Of a stretch of 64,000 nt of DNA, positions 52,203 through 61,100 are shown one piece after another; the stretch's first letter is position 1; every line of letters starts with the position of its first letter. This stretch comes from Reichenbachiella sp. (lineage in GTDB: Bacteria > Bacteroidota > Bacteroidia > Cytophagales > Cyclobacteriaceae): positions 1,784,001 to 1,848,000 of the forward strand of contig NZ_JAWPMM010000001.1 of NCBI RefSeq assembly GCF_033344935.1, written 5' to 3'. The translations under genes and the position numbers were made by a program. The notes beneath the pieces were generated by a model. It was not told the DNA's origin. It ran no database searches and saw nothing but the letters and a program-made list of their open reading frames with translations.

Positions 52203-52553
52203 ATGTTTTTGAATATGATTACGCTATCCGTACTACTGGTTTTTATAGGCTTTTTCGCTCTCTATCTAGGCTCAAAAAGAATAGAATTAAATTTTGATTG
52301 GCCTATCATCTTATGGGTGCGAAGGCAAGAGATCAACTCCAAGGGAACTGGGGTAGCATTATTTCTAATGGCTGCTTTGCTAGCCGTGCAAATATGGGGA
52401 TTGGGAGCTGGGCTGCTTTTTTTCTTTATCCAGCTCATGACAGTTGGAAGTCTGATCGTGCTATTGACTCCGCTCAATATTTTGAACTACAAGTTTGTAG
52501 TCGGTTTGCTGGCGGTTTCTTTTTTAATTGAATTAATCCGATATGCCGGCTAA
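52203..52553 (+). CDS. Small membrane protein in the iron-uptake locus (DUF3325-like)
   Basis: 116 aa, almost wholly hydrophobic: four predicted helices (ITLSVLLVFIGFFALYLG, GVALFLMAALLAVQIWGL, AGLLFFFIQLMTVGSLIVLL, FVVGLLAVSFLIELIRY) with a polar loop. It resembles the DUF3325 proteins next to PepSY reductases in proteobacterial siderophore clusters; similarity is by eye. It overlaps the next gene by 11 bp. Role unknown, probably with the PepSY protein. Confidence 0.7.
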   Translation: MFLNMITLSVLLVFIGFFALYLGSKRIELNFDWPIILWVRRQEINSKGTGVALFLMAALLAVQIWGLGAGLLFFFIQLMTVGSLIVLLTPLNILNYKFVVGLLAVSFLIELIRYAG

Positions 52554-52845
52554 TAAAAAACACCTGACCAAATCCTTGCATCAGCGCATCGCTAAAATAT
52601 CAGCCGCCATCATTGGGGGCTATTTGGTTACTATGTCTCTGCACCTGGTACTGGCGCTTTGGCTCGATCGAGCGACGGTGCTGATTACCGCGACTTTTAC
52701 TGGTTTTATCCTTTGGGCGGCACTCATGGTGGTTGCCTTTTTGGGTAGAAATGGCTGGAAAACCTGGGGAATTTATTTACTACTCACGGCTTTTTTTATG
52801 GGAGTGGTTTATGTAGGCAAAATGTATTTACCCGAAACGATTTAA
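52543..52845 (+). CDS. Small membrane protein in the iron-uptake locus (DUF3649-like)
   Basis: 100 aa with three helices (ISAAIIGGYLVTMSLHLVLA, VLITATFTGFILWAALMVVA, WGIYLLLTAFFMGVVYVG) and a basic N-terminus. The pattern RIAKISAAIIGGYL plus LITATFTGFILWAA...R..W..W resembles the 'iron uptake protein' DUF3649 found beside PepSY reductases. It overlaps the gene before (11 bp) and ends 4 bp before the PepSY gene, so the three are translated together. Confidence 0.7.
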   Translation: MPANKKHLTKSLHQRIAKISAAIIGGYLVTMSLHLVLALWLDRATVLITATFTGFILWAALMVVAFLGRNGWKTWGIYLLLTAFFMGVVYVGKMYLPETI

Positions 52846-52849
52846 TCCG

Positions 52850-54478
52850 ATGAGCAAAAGAATTTACAACGTCCTATTTCATCTGCACACGGTCAGTGGC
52901 ATCGTCATCAGTGTATTACTTTATGTGATCTTCTTTGCAGGTTCTTTCTCCTTTTTTAGGGATGAGATTGTGAATTGGGAGCGGAATCATGCCGTAGAAT
53001 TTTCCGAGCACCTCGTGACCGATTTCAATGTGGTATTTGATTCGCTGGAGTCTAAATACGACCTGCAGGGTAGGGAAGTGTCCATCGGCAAGCACTATGT
53101 AGAGCGTAGTTTTGGGGTGAGCTTGTCCGCTTCTGCAGATTCGCTGGCGAGCGAGGGCGCTAAAAAGCGCCACTTTTTCTATATGGATAGCGAGACGTAT
53201 GAGACGGCCGATTATGCCAGCTCCTATTCTCTAGGAGAGTTTTTGTATCGATTGCATTTTTTTGCGCAAATCCCCAATCCGGTAGGCTATTACCTTTCAG
53301 GGTTTACTGCTTTCTTTTTCCTTTTTGCCATCATCACGGGTATCCTCGTGCATTGGGAAAAGATTGTTTCCAATTTTTACCTTTTTCGGCCATGGGTCAA
53401 GCTCAAAACTATTTGGACGGATGCCCATACAGCGTTGGGTACTATCGGTTTGCCCTTTCAGTTTGTCTATGCGGTTACGGGTGCTTTTTTTATGATCAAG
53501 GCGCTGCTCATTGCGCCAAGCGTCTTCGCGTTGTATGATGGAGACCAAGCGGCGCTATATGAAGATCTGGGGTACGGAGAGCCTGAGGTCGCTTATCAGT
53601 ACGAGCCTTTGCATGGCGGCTTTAGCGTCAAAGACCTGGTGGCTCAGACGGCCGAAGATTGGCCAGAATTCGACATCAATCACTTGCACATTTTCAATTA
53701 CGGGGATGCCAACATGCATTTAGCTGTAGAAGGCGAAACCAAACGCAATTCAAAATTTACTGGCCCCGGCAAGCGACTCTACAAAGTGGCTACGGGTGAA
53801 CTTATAGAAGAGAAAAACCCATTCGTACCTGCGAGCTACCTCGATGGCGTAAAAAATTCGCTTTATCGACTTCACTATGGTGACTACGGCGGATATGTGC
53901 TGAAAGTGGTCTCCTTTCTGCTTGGTTTGATCTCCTGTTTTGTGATTGCCTCAGGTATCATGATCTGGCTGGTCGCTCGACGCAAAAAGAACGTGCCTGA
54001 AAAGCGACGCAAATTCAATGAGCGGGTCGCTAGCGTGTATATGGCGATATGCTTGAGCATGTATCCAGTTACGGCACTTGCTTTTATTGCCGTGAAAACA
54101 ATGGGCAGTGGCCTGACCTTCCTCTACCAGTTTTACTTCATCACGTGGCTGGTGGCTTCTGCCTTTCTGATTTGGAAAAAGGACATCCACTATATCAATC
54201 GAGTGACTTTACTCTCTGGTAGCGTAATTGGCTTTTTGGTTCCTTTCGTCAATGGCATCATCTCCGGCGACTGGATTTGGCAGTCTTTACGCGACGGTCA
54301 TTTTCAAGTCTTGTTTGTAGATGTTTTCTGGTTGGTATTATCGGTGGCTACTTTTTGGGCGTATCGGAAGGTGAAAAACAAGCAGCCTAATAAAACTATG
54401 GTAGACGAGAAAGAGGAAGTAACCCAGTCTGCTGATTTCGAAATAGAAGAGCTTGAGTTGATAGAGGAGCCAGTTTGA
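52850..54478 (+). CDS. PepSY-domain membrane protein, XusC-like ferric-siderophore reductase
   Basis: 542 aa. PepSY-associated TM protein: first helix with HLHTVSGIVISVLLYVIFFA and GSFSFFRDE (His for a haem ligand), periplasmic PepSY domains (about 55-140 and 230-330), helix pair FLFAIITGILVHWEK, helix FLLGLISCFVIASGIMIWLV, and a C-terminal bundle (VYMAICLSMYPVTALAFIAV). Members such as FpvG/XusC reduce ferric siderophores at the inner membrane. Last gene of the locus; preceding spacing is 4 bp. The C-terminus is acidic (EIEELELIEEPV). Confidence 0.88.
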   Translation: MSKRIYNVLFHLHTVSGIVISVLLYVIFFAGSFSFFRDEIVNWERNHAVEFSEHLVTDFNVVFDSLESKYDLQGREVSIGKHYVERSFGVSLSASADSLASEGAKKRHFFYMDSETYETADYASSYSLGEFLYRLHFFAQIPNPVGYYLSGFTAFFFLFAIITGILVHWEKIVSNFYLFRPWVKLKTIWTDAHTALGTIGLPFQFVYAVTGAFFMIKALLIAPSVFALYDGDQAALYEDLGYGEPEVAYQYEPLHGGFSVKDLVAQTAEDWPEFDINHLHIFNYGDANMHLAVEGETKRNSKFTGPGKRLYKVATGELIEEKNPFVPASYLDGVKNSLYRLHYGDYGGYVLKVVSFLLGLISCFVIASGIMIWLVARRKKNVPEKRRKFNERVASVYMAICLSMYPVTALAFIAVKTMGSGLTFLYQFYFITWLVASAFLIWKKDIHYINRVTLLSGSVIGFLVPFVNGIISGDWIWQSLRDGHFQVLFVDVFWLVLSVATFWAYRKVKNKQPNKTMVDEKEEVTQSADFEIEELELIEEPV

Positions 54479-54646
54479 GTGTCTGATAATTCCAAATAGG
54501 AGGTAATGAATTCGGCATCGCAATGCTTTGATGCTATTTCTAAAAATCCAAAATTGGTGGTATAGTTGCAGTGTGGATTAAGTGCATTGTGCACTTTACA
54601 CAAATGTTGTAAGCCATTTTGGGAAACCTAATAACCGCATTGAATA

Positions 54647-55345
54647 ATGGATTATTCCGAAACAAATAGACTATCAAGATTAACAGAAATTTTAATTCAA
54701 TTACAGACTAAACGCATTGTGACGGCTTCGGAATTAGCAAATAAATTTGATATTAGTAAAAGAACTATCTACAGAGACATAAAAGCATTGGAACAATCTG
54801 GTGTTCCTGTATTAACAGAAGAAGGGAAGGGTTATACGTTAATGAAAGGATATAAAATCCCACCTGTAATGTTTACCGAAAAACAAGCAAATGCTTTAAT
54901 ACTTGCAGAACAATTAGTGTTAAATAGTAAGGATGCATCATTTGTAAAGGACTATTCGGAAGCAATAGATAAAATAAAATCAATTCTAAAATATACAACA
55001 AAAGATAAAGCTAATATACTTCTTGAACGTACACGTTATGACGAAAACATAAATCGAAAAAGGAATAGTAGTAATTTATCAGATTTACAAAATGCATTAA
55101 CTAATTACAACCTTGTTAAAATAGAATATATCAATAAAGAAAATTCTGCATCAATTAGAATAATAGAACCATTTGCTATATTAAATTCTGAAAATTGGTA
55201 TTTAGTTGCATTTTGTCGTTTGCGTAACGAGTTTAGGTTTTTTAGACCAGACAGAATTCAAAAATTAGAAATTCTAACAGAAAATTTCGAACCTCATAAT
55301 ATGACCTTACAAGAATATTTTGACAAATATCAAAGTTCTCACTAA
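54647..55345 (+). CDS. WYL-domain transcriptional regulator (YafY type)
   Basis: 232 aa. N-terminal HTH_11 winged helix (RLTEILIQLQTKRIVTASEL, FDISKRTIYRDIKALEQSGV), a linker, then a WYL domain with VKIEYINKENSASIRIIEPF and the motif NSENWYLVAFCRLRNEFRFF (about 185-204), ending DRIQKLEILTENF. WYL domains bind small or nucleic-acid ligands; members regulate adjacent genes, stress or defence systems. Its stop is 5 bp before the palindrome TGACA-N6-TGTCA, so it may regulate the hydrolase gene downstream. Confidence 0.9.
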   Translation: MDYSETNRLSRLTEILIQLQTKRIVTASELANKFDISKRTIYRDIKALEQSGVPVLTEEGKGYTLMKGYKIPPVMFTEKQANALILAEQLVLNSKDASFVKDYSEAIDKIKSILKYTTKDKANILLERTRYDENINRKRNSSNLSDLQNALTNYNLVKIEYINKENSASIRIIEPFAILNSENWYLVAFCRLRNEFRFFRPDRIQKLEILTENFEPHNMTLQEYFDKYQSSH

Positions 55346-55349
55346 CCCT

Positions 55350-55384
55350 TGACATAGGGCTGTCACAGGTCGATTTTACATTTG
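55350..55384 (+). promoter_or_regulatory. Promoter with palindromic operator for the hydrolase gene
   Basis: TGACA-N6-TGTCA at 55350-55365, then TACATTTG at 55377-55384, a perfect TAnnTTTG box, 30 bp before the ATG at 55415. The palindrome sits where a repressor or activator would act; the WYL regulator immediately upstream is the obvious candidate. Confidence 0.55.
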
Positions 55385-55414
55385 CATCATTAATTCATTT
55401 AAACATTGAAAATA

Positions 55415-56377
55415 ATGAAAAATGTAAGTTACACAGAACTTCAATCAGTTGGATTTCCTGACCCAAAAATGATTTTCTTCAATGGCTTAGAACTTGAAGT
55501 ATTTGAAGCAGGTATTGAAAATACAGGCAAACCTATTGTGCTCTGCCACGGCTTTCCGGAGACTGCGTATTCTTGGCGTTTTCAGATTCCCGAACTTGTT
55601 AAAGCTGGCTATCATGTCATTGCTCCAAATCAGCGTGGTTATGGTAACTCATCTCGCCCAACTGAAATAACGGCGTACGACATTGTACATTTAACGGATG
55701 ACATAATTGCACTACTCGATTACTATGGCTACGAAAATGCCACTTTTGTTGGTCATGATTGGGGGGCAAATGTTGTATGGAGCCTTGCATTATTGAATCC
55801 AAAGCGAGTAAACAAAATAATAAACTTGGCTTTACCTTACCAAGTGCGCGGAGAAAAACCTTGGGTTGAATGGATGGAGGAAATTTTCGGAGAAGATAAT
55901 TATTTTGTTCACTTTAATCGCCAACAAGGAGTCGCAGATGCTATACTTGATGAAAACAAAAGTAATTTTCTCCGAAATTTATTCAGAAAGAACGTACCCC
56001 TTGCGCCGCCAGAGCCAGGAATGTTAATGATTAATCTTGCAAGAGCGGAAAAACCACTTGGCGAACCAATAATGAGTGAAAGTGAGCTGGCTATTTATAT
56101 TTCTGCCTTCGAAACATCAGGATTTACAGGAGCTATTAATTGGTACAGAAACCTTGACCGAAATTGGCATTTACTGGCAAATGTAAAACCAACCATTCAA
56201 CATCCGACACTTATGATATATGGTGAGCAGGATATGATTCCTAAGTCCGAGAGCCTGACAGATTTCGTTCCTAATGTAGAAGTGATTAGTCTAGACTGTG
56301 GTCATTGTATTCAACAAGAAAAACCAGAAGAAACAACTCAAGCAATTCTAAAATGGTTGAAACAACAGAATGTCTAA
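55415..56377 (+). CDS. Alpha/beta hydrolase, epoxide-hydrolase-like
   Basis: 320 aa from the ATG at 55415. Marks of soluble epoxide hydrolases and haloalkane dehalogenases: HGFPETAYSWRFQIPEL (HGxP, about 45-62), nucleophile Asp in VGHDWGANVVW (about 115), acidic residue in YGEQDMIPK (about 270), and catalytic His in LDCGHCIQQEKPEE (about 297). The HGFPE and GHDWGA motifs favour epoxide hydrolase over dehalogenase or esterase. Two lid Tyr are likely in NWYRN and elsewhere. Natural substrate unknown; the linked regulator suggests inducible detoxification. Its stop overlaps the next ATG. Confidence 0.85.
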   Translation: MKNVSYTELQSVGFPDPKMIFFNGLELEVFEAGIENTGKPIVLCHGFPETAYSWRFQIPELVKAGYHVIAPNQRGYGNSSRPTEITAYDIVHLTDDIIALLDYYGYENATFVGHDWGANVVWSLALLNPKRVNKIINLALPYQVRGEKPWVEWMEEIFGEDNYFVHFNRQQGVADAILDENKSNFLRNLFRKNVPLAPPEPGMLMINLARAEKPLGEPIMSESELAIYISAFETSGFTGAINWYRNLDRNWHLLANVKPTIQHPTLMIYGEQDMIPKSESLTDFVPNVEVISLDCGHCIQQEKPEETTQAILKWLKQQNV

Positions 56378-56840
56378 AATGGAATTAATCAACAAACAAG
56401 GAGTATTTCAACAAGCATTTCATCTTGCAAAGATCCCTATAGTAATTAGTCTATTTTTAACACCTGTTCGTTTTCTACTTGAACTAGCTGGTCTACCTGA
56501 ATATGCTATTTTTATTATTGGATTGCTCTGGTTAACCTTAGCCTTTTCCATTTATTGGGGACTTAAACTGTATACCGAAAAGAAAGCATACCTCCTGCTG
56601 CTATTCAATTTAATAATATTTTCACCTGTTTCAAGGCTTCCGGTTGTTACTGCTTGGTGGATTGATACTAAATGGGAAATTGGAACTCATTACGGCCTCT
56701 ACTTTGATAACTTGGTGCAAACACTCCTAAATCATGTTATTTATGGAGCTCTCGTTCAAATTATTCCCGGCTTTATACTTGGTTCCATGACAATTCTTAT
56801 CGTACGATACAGAAAGTCTACACCTGAACAAACTAAGTAA
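56370..56840 (+). CDS. Small membrane protein of unknown function, module 2 cargo
   Basis: 156 aa, four predicted helices (IPIVISLFLTPVRFLLELA, AIFIIGLLWLTLAFSIYWGL, AYLLLLFNLIIFSPVSRL, GALVQIIPGFILGSMTILIV) with a hydrophilic loop TKWEIGTHYGLYFDN. No family recognised. The ATG is 8 bp inside the hydrolase gene, so the pair is translationally coupled and the membrane protein may serve the same substrate. Its stop is 37 bp before the closing inverted repeat. Confidence 0.72.
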   Translation: MSKMELINKQGVFQQAFHLAKIPIVISLFLTPVRFLLELAGLPEYAIFIIGLLWLTLAFSIYWGLKLYTEKKAYLLLLFNLIIFSPVSRLPVVTAWWIDTKWEIGTHYGLYFDNLVQTLLNHVIYGALVQIIPGFILGSMTILIVRYRKSTPEQTK

Positions 56841-56892
56841 TATAGACAAAGAGGGTGTCTAAAGTTATTGTGAAAATAAAACGGCTTACAAC

Positions 56893-57006
56893 ACTGTATA
56901 AAAGCAATAGCGGTTTAGGTGTAAACTTGAACCATATTTGTGCTTTATAAAGTATATTACCATCTGAAAAGTAGTCGCTTATAACCCGCTACTGCTTTTA
57001 TACTGT
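56893..57006. repeat. Long hairpin, attC-like, at the 3' end of cassette-like module 2
   Basis: Arms 56893-56913 and 56986-57006 are inverted, 21 bp with 19 matches, with a 72-base loop. Left arm begins ACTGTATAAAAGCAATAGCG. Directly follows the repeat GGCTTACAAC. The match in arm length, position and TGTATAA core to 2409-2618 is the basis for calling both attC-like. Confidence 0.6.
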
Positions 57007-57073
57007 ACCGTCAACCCACTCACTTCAATTACCAATAATTCCCTAAATTTATCCAACAACAAAACCAAGCACT

Positions 57074-57646
57074 ATGAAATATCTAAAGTACCTTCTCTAT
57101 GCCGTATTGGCCCTTGTAGCAATATTTATTGGCAAAGGACTGCTGACTCCTTCGGTATCTTACGACTGCGAAACCACTGTAAACAAACCAGCTGATGAAG
57201 CCTGGGCCGTGATGTCTGACGAATCGAAATTGGCTCAATGGATTGAAGGTTATAAAAGAGGCGAGGCTGTGAGTGGCGAGCCAGGTACTGTAGGTGCCGT
57301 ATCCAATATCTATGTGGAGGAAAACGGCGAAGAAATGGTGATGCAAGAAACGATCAACGCCTTAGAACCCAACCAGCGTATGGCCATGACTTTTACTATG
57401 GATTTTATGAATATGGATTATGAGATCTCCTTTGAAGAAAAGGAAGGAAAGACCATGATTCGCTCTAAGTCGATGGTGCAAGGAAACGGGCTAGTCAATC
57501 AATCCTTTGTGTCTTTCTTTCGCTCCGCTATGGTAGAGCAAGAAGAAAAGAACTTGAGTAGTTTGAAAAAATTGATCGAAGAAAATACTACCGACTATTT
57601 TCCTGAACCTGAAATGGATGAAGTAGAGGAGATTTCAGAAATGTAA
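57074..57646 (+). CDS. SRPBCC-family membrane-anchored protein
   Basis: 190 aa. N-terminal helix (YLLYAVLALVAIFIGKGLL, about 4-22), then a START/Bet v1-type hydrophobic-ligand fold: YDCETTVNKPADEAWAVMSD, ESKLAQWIEGYKRGEAVSGE, LEPNQRMAMTFTMDFM, and the C-terminal helix RSAMVEQEEKNLSSLKKLIE, ending in an acidic tail. It probably faces the periplasm or cytosol as a lipid or small-molecule binding protein. Ligand unknown. A TfoX-like gene follows 8 bp later, so a two-gene unit is likely. Confidence 0.83.
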   Translation: MKYLKYLLYAVLALVAIFIGKGLLTPSVSYDCETTVNKPADEAWAVMSDESKLAQWIEGYKRGEAVSGEPGTVGAVSNIYVEENGEEMVMQETINALEPNQRMAMTFTMDFMNMDYEISFEEKEGKTMIRSKSMVQGNGLVNQSFVSFFRSAMVEQEEKNLSSLKKLIEENTTDYFPEPEMDEVEEISEM

Positions 57647-57654
57647 AAGCACGC

Positions 57655-58020
57655 ATGGCATACGACGAATACCTCGGTGAGCGAATCACCAATATCCTAA
57701 AGTGCAAATCGGCTAATTTCTTTAGCAAAAAGATGATGGGTGGGCTCGTGTTTTTTGTAGATGATAAAATGCTGTGTGGCATCAATATCGACAAAAAGTT
57801 TGGAGATAGTCTACTGATGGCTCGAGTGGGAGAGGAGGCCTATCAGGAACATATATCAAAGGAGGAATGTCTTCCGATGGATTTTACCGGAAGGCCCATG
57901 AAAGGCTATCTCTTTATCACGCCAGCGGGTTTTGATTTTGATGCCGACCTGGAGCGATGGATTGATTTGTGTTTGGCTTACAACCCTTTAGCCAAAGCGA
58001 ATAAGTCGAAAAAGAAATAG
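57655..58020 (+). CDS. TfoX N-terminal-domain protein
   Basis: 121 aa, one TfoX_N domain: KKMMGGLVFFVDDKMLCGIN (about 25-45), GDSLLMARVGEEAY, and PMKGYLFITPAGFDFDADLE (about 82-102). Full-length TfoX/Sxy has a C-terminal domain and regulates competence in gammaproteobacteria; the lone N-terminal domain is common in Bacteroidota and its function is unknown. Basic C-terminus KANKSKKK. Co-transcribed with the SRPBCC gene. Confidence 0.85.
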   Translation: MAYDEYLGERITNILKCKSANFFSKKMMGGLVFFVDDKMLCGINIDKKFGDSLLMARVGEEAYQEHISKEECLPMDFTGRPMKGYLFITPAGFDFDADLERWIDLCLAYNPLAKANKSKKK

Positions 58021-58173
58021 TTTTGGTCTAGGTACCCCATTGAAATAACTTTTTAACCCCTCATGTTATTTTGACACGATTAGTTTTATCTCGATTTAGA
58101 TAATTAGGGTAGAATATGTTTCTTGCTTTAGCCGTTGAGCATTAAATATTTTTATGACCCTAATCTTTTCGAA

Positions 58174-61100
58174 ATGACTAACCACTCGTCTTCACCACTG
58201 ACTAAAATCTTATTTACCTTTCTCCTTTATCTAGCGACACATTTTGTGGTTTCTGCTCAGGGATTTCAAGGATACTACAGATTTCCTGATATACATCAAA
58301 ACACAGTGGTATTCACTGCTGAAGGTGATTTGTGGTCGGTGCCTTTGAGCGGTGGATTGGCCAAACGCCTGACCACCCACATGGAGGAAGAAATCAATGC
58401 CTCTATCTCTCCAGATGGAAAAACTTTGGCCTTTTCGGCAAGGTACGAGGGGCCTCAAGAAGTGTATACTATGCCTATAGAGGGAGGACTGCCCGTCCGA
58501 TGGACTTACGAGGCAGAATCCTCTAAAATGAATGAATGGACGCCAGATGGAAAGCTGGTTTATGCCACTCTTGCTTATTCTAAATTACCTGATGATCAGC
58601 TAGTCACTATTGATACTCAAACGAAGAAAAAATCTAGAATTCCTTTGTATCAAGCGAGTGAGGCCTCTTTTGATAAGTCAGGGCAAACAGTATATTTTGT
58701 GAGACCGGGTTTTCACGGAAATGTGACCAAGCGGTACAAGGGAGGGACAGCCCGTCAGATTTGGAAGTTTACGGAAGGCACAGAAGAAGCAGTGAAACTC
58801 ACGACTGACTATTTGGGTGAAAGTCATCACCCGATGTGGTATGATGGCCGGGTGTACTTCATTACAGATCGTGATGGAACGATGAACATCTGGTCGATGA
58901 ATGAATCTGGTGCTGACCTCAAGCAGCATACGACGCACAAAGAATTCGATGTGAGATACGCGAATCTATCCGAAGGTAATGTGGTGTATCACAGAGGTGC
59001 GGATCTCTGGCATCTAAATATTTCGTCAGGTCAAACCAAAGTCATTGATATTAGACTGGCTTCTGATATGGATCAGCTACGTGAAAAGTGGGAGCGCAAC
59101 CCTTCCCAGTACATCACATCTGTACATGCAAGTCCCAAAGGAGATCAAATAGCCATTACGGCCAGAGGTCGTGTTTTTGTGGCCCCGGTGAAATCCGGTC
59201 GAATGGTTTCTTTTTCTGAAAAGAAAGATGTGAGAATGCGAGACGCCGTTTTTTCTCATGATGGAGAGAATATATATGCGCTGTCTGATGAATCAGGTGA
59301 ATTTGAGTTTGTAAAAATGTCTGCCGATGGATTGGGTAATCAAAAGCAAATAACCCGTGATGGTAAAATACTTAGGTATGCGGGAGTCCCATCTCCCGAT
59401 GGCAAATGGCTGGCTTACGATGATTTGGCTAACCGCATGTATGTCCTCAATTTGGAAACAGGTGTAAGTAAATTAATCTCCACGAACGAAGAAGGCATTC
59501 TAGATTTTTCCTGGTCGCCGGATAGCCAGTGGATGGCCTTTGTGCAGGCTGCCAAGAACACCATGTACCAAATTAAAATTCACAATGTGAATACGGGAAA
59601 TGCTTTTGACCTCACTACGGATCGCGCCAATAGCATGAGTGTAAAATGGAGTCCTGATGGGGAGTTCATCTACTTCTTATCGGATAGAAGTTTTACATCG
59701 TTGGTGGGAAGCCCATGGGGTACCCGACAACCAGAGCCGTATTTTGACGCCAGTGAAAAAGTCTATCACGTAGCCTTGAAAAAGGGAACAAGGTCACCTT
59801 TTAGAGAGCCTGACGAACTGTACAAAGAAGGAGAGGAAAACGGTGATAAGTCCTCCAAGAAAAAAGGCAAAAAGAAAGAAGAAGGAGATGATCAATTGGT
59901 AGTAGATATTGATTTATCTGGTATCCAGCAAAGAATTATGGAAGTGCCTGTGCCAGCAGGGAACTATAGTAGACTATCTGTCAACAAAAAGGCTATCTAT
60001 TTGATGTCCAGAGAAACTGGACTCAACGCCCAAAACCACCTGAGTGTCATCAAAATTGATAATGAAGAAGTCAAGATCAAAACCATGGTGGAAGGAGTAG
60101 CTAGTTACGAGTTGACAGGCGATGGAGAAAAAATTCTGGTGACGAAAAAAGGAAGCTATTACATGATCGATGCCGGTACTGGGGCAGTCAGCAGTCTTTC
60201 GGACAGTAAAATAGACCTGAACGGCTGGCGATTTATGATCACTCCATTGGAAGATTGGAAACAGATATTTACAGATGCGTGGCGCATGGAACGGGATTAT
60301 TTCTATGATCAAAATATGCACGGCGTAGACTGGGATGCGATGCACGAGAAGTACTTGCCATTAGTAGACCGAGTAACTACCCGAAGAGAGTTGTCTGATC
60401 TGATTGGTCGATTTGTGGGTGAGCTTTCAGCCTTACACACCAGTGTAAGAGGCGGTGATTGGAGATTGGATGAAAAAGATATTTCTGTGGCGAGCTTAGG
60501 TGCCGAGTTTAGCCGAGACGAGGTAAATCAAGGTTTTAGAATAGACTATATCTACAAAGTAGATCCAGACTATCCGGACGAAAAATCTCCTTTGGATGAT
60601 CCTTATCTGGATGTTCGTGTGGGGGATGTAATCACACAAGTAAATGGCATCGACGCCTTATCTGCTATGGATATGGGAGCGCTCATCAGAAACCAGCAAG
60701 GCAAGCAGGTGAGAATGACGGTAAAAAGAGGAACCGATACCAGAGATATTATAGTGAAGCCAATCACCGATGAGTATAGCTTGAGGTATAGAGATTGGGA
60801 GTATGGCAAGCGTCTTGAGGTCGAAGAAAAGGGCGATGATGAAATTGGTTACTTACATCTACGCGCTATGGGAAGTCGAGACTTAAGTCAATTCTACCGT
60901 GAGTTTTATCCTATATTTAATAAGTGTGGATTGATCGTAGATGTACGTTACAACTTTGGAGGAAATATCGACAGCTTTATATTGGAGAAATTACTCAGAA
61001 AAGCCTGGATGTATTGGAAGGCTAGAAATGGAGAACCGTATTGGAATATGCCGTATGCCTTTAGAGGGCACATGGTCGTTTTGGTCAACGAAAATACCTA

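Larger units (their letters stand above)
54605..56893 (+). mobile_element. Cassette-like module 2, three AT-rich genes between short inverted repeats
   Basis: TGTTGTAAGCCATTTT at 54605-54620 recurs inverted at 56878-56893 with one mismatch in 16. Three plus-strand genes fill the interval, and their sequence is visibly AT-richer than both neighbours. Right after the right repeat is a 21-bp-arm hairpin (56893-57006). Upstream of the left repeat is GTGCATTGTGCACTTTACAC, comparable to the sequence before module 1. The architecture equals that of 2409-3236. No integrase or transposase is present. Confidence 0.55.

Noticed and set aside
59974-60345. 123-aa antisense open frame over the S41 peptidase gene
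   Set aside because: Lies inside a coherent multi-domain gene; composition not protein-like.
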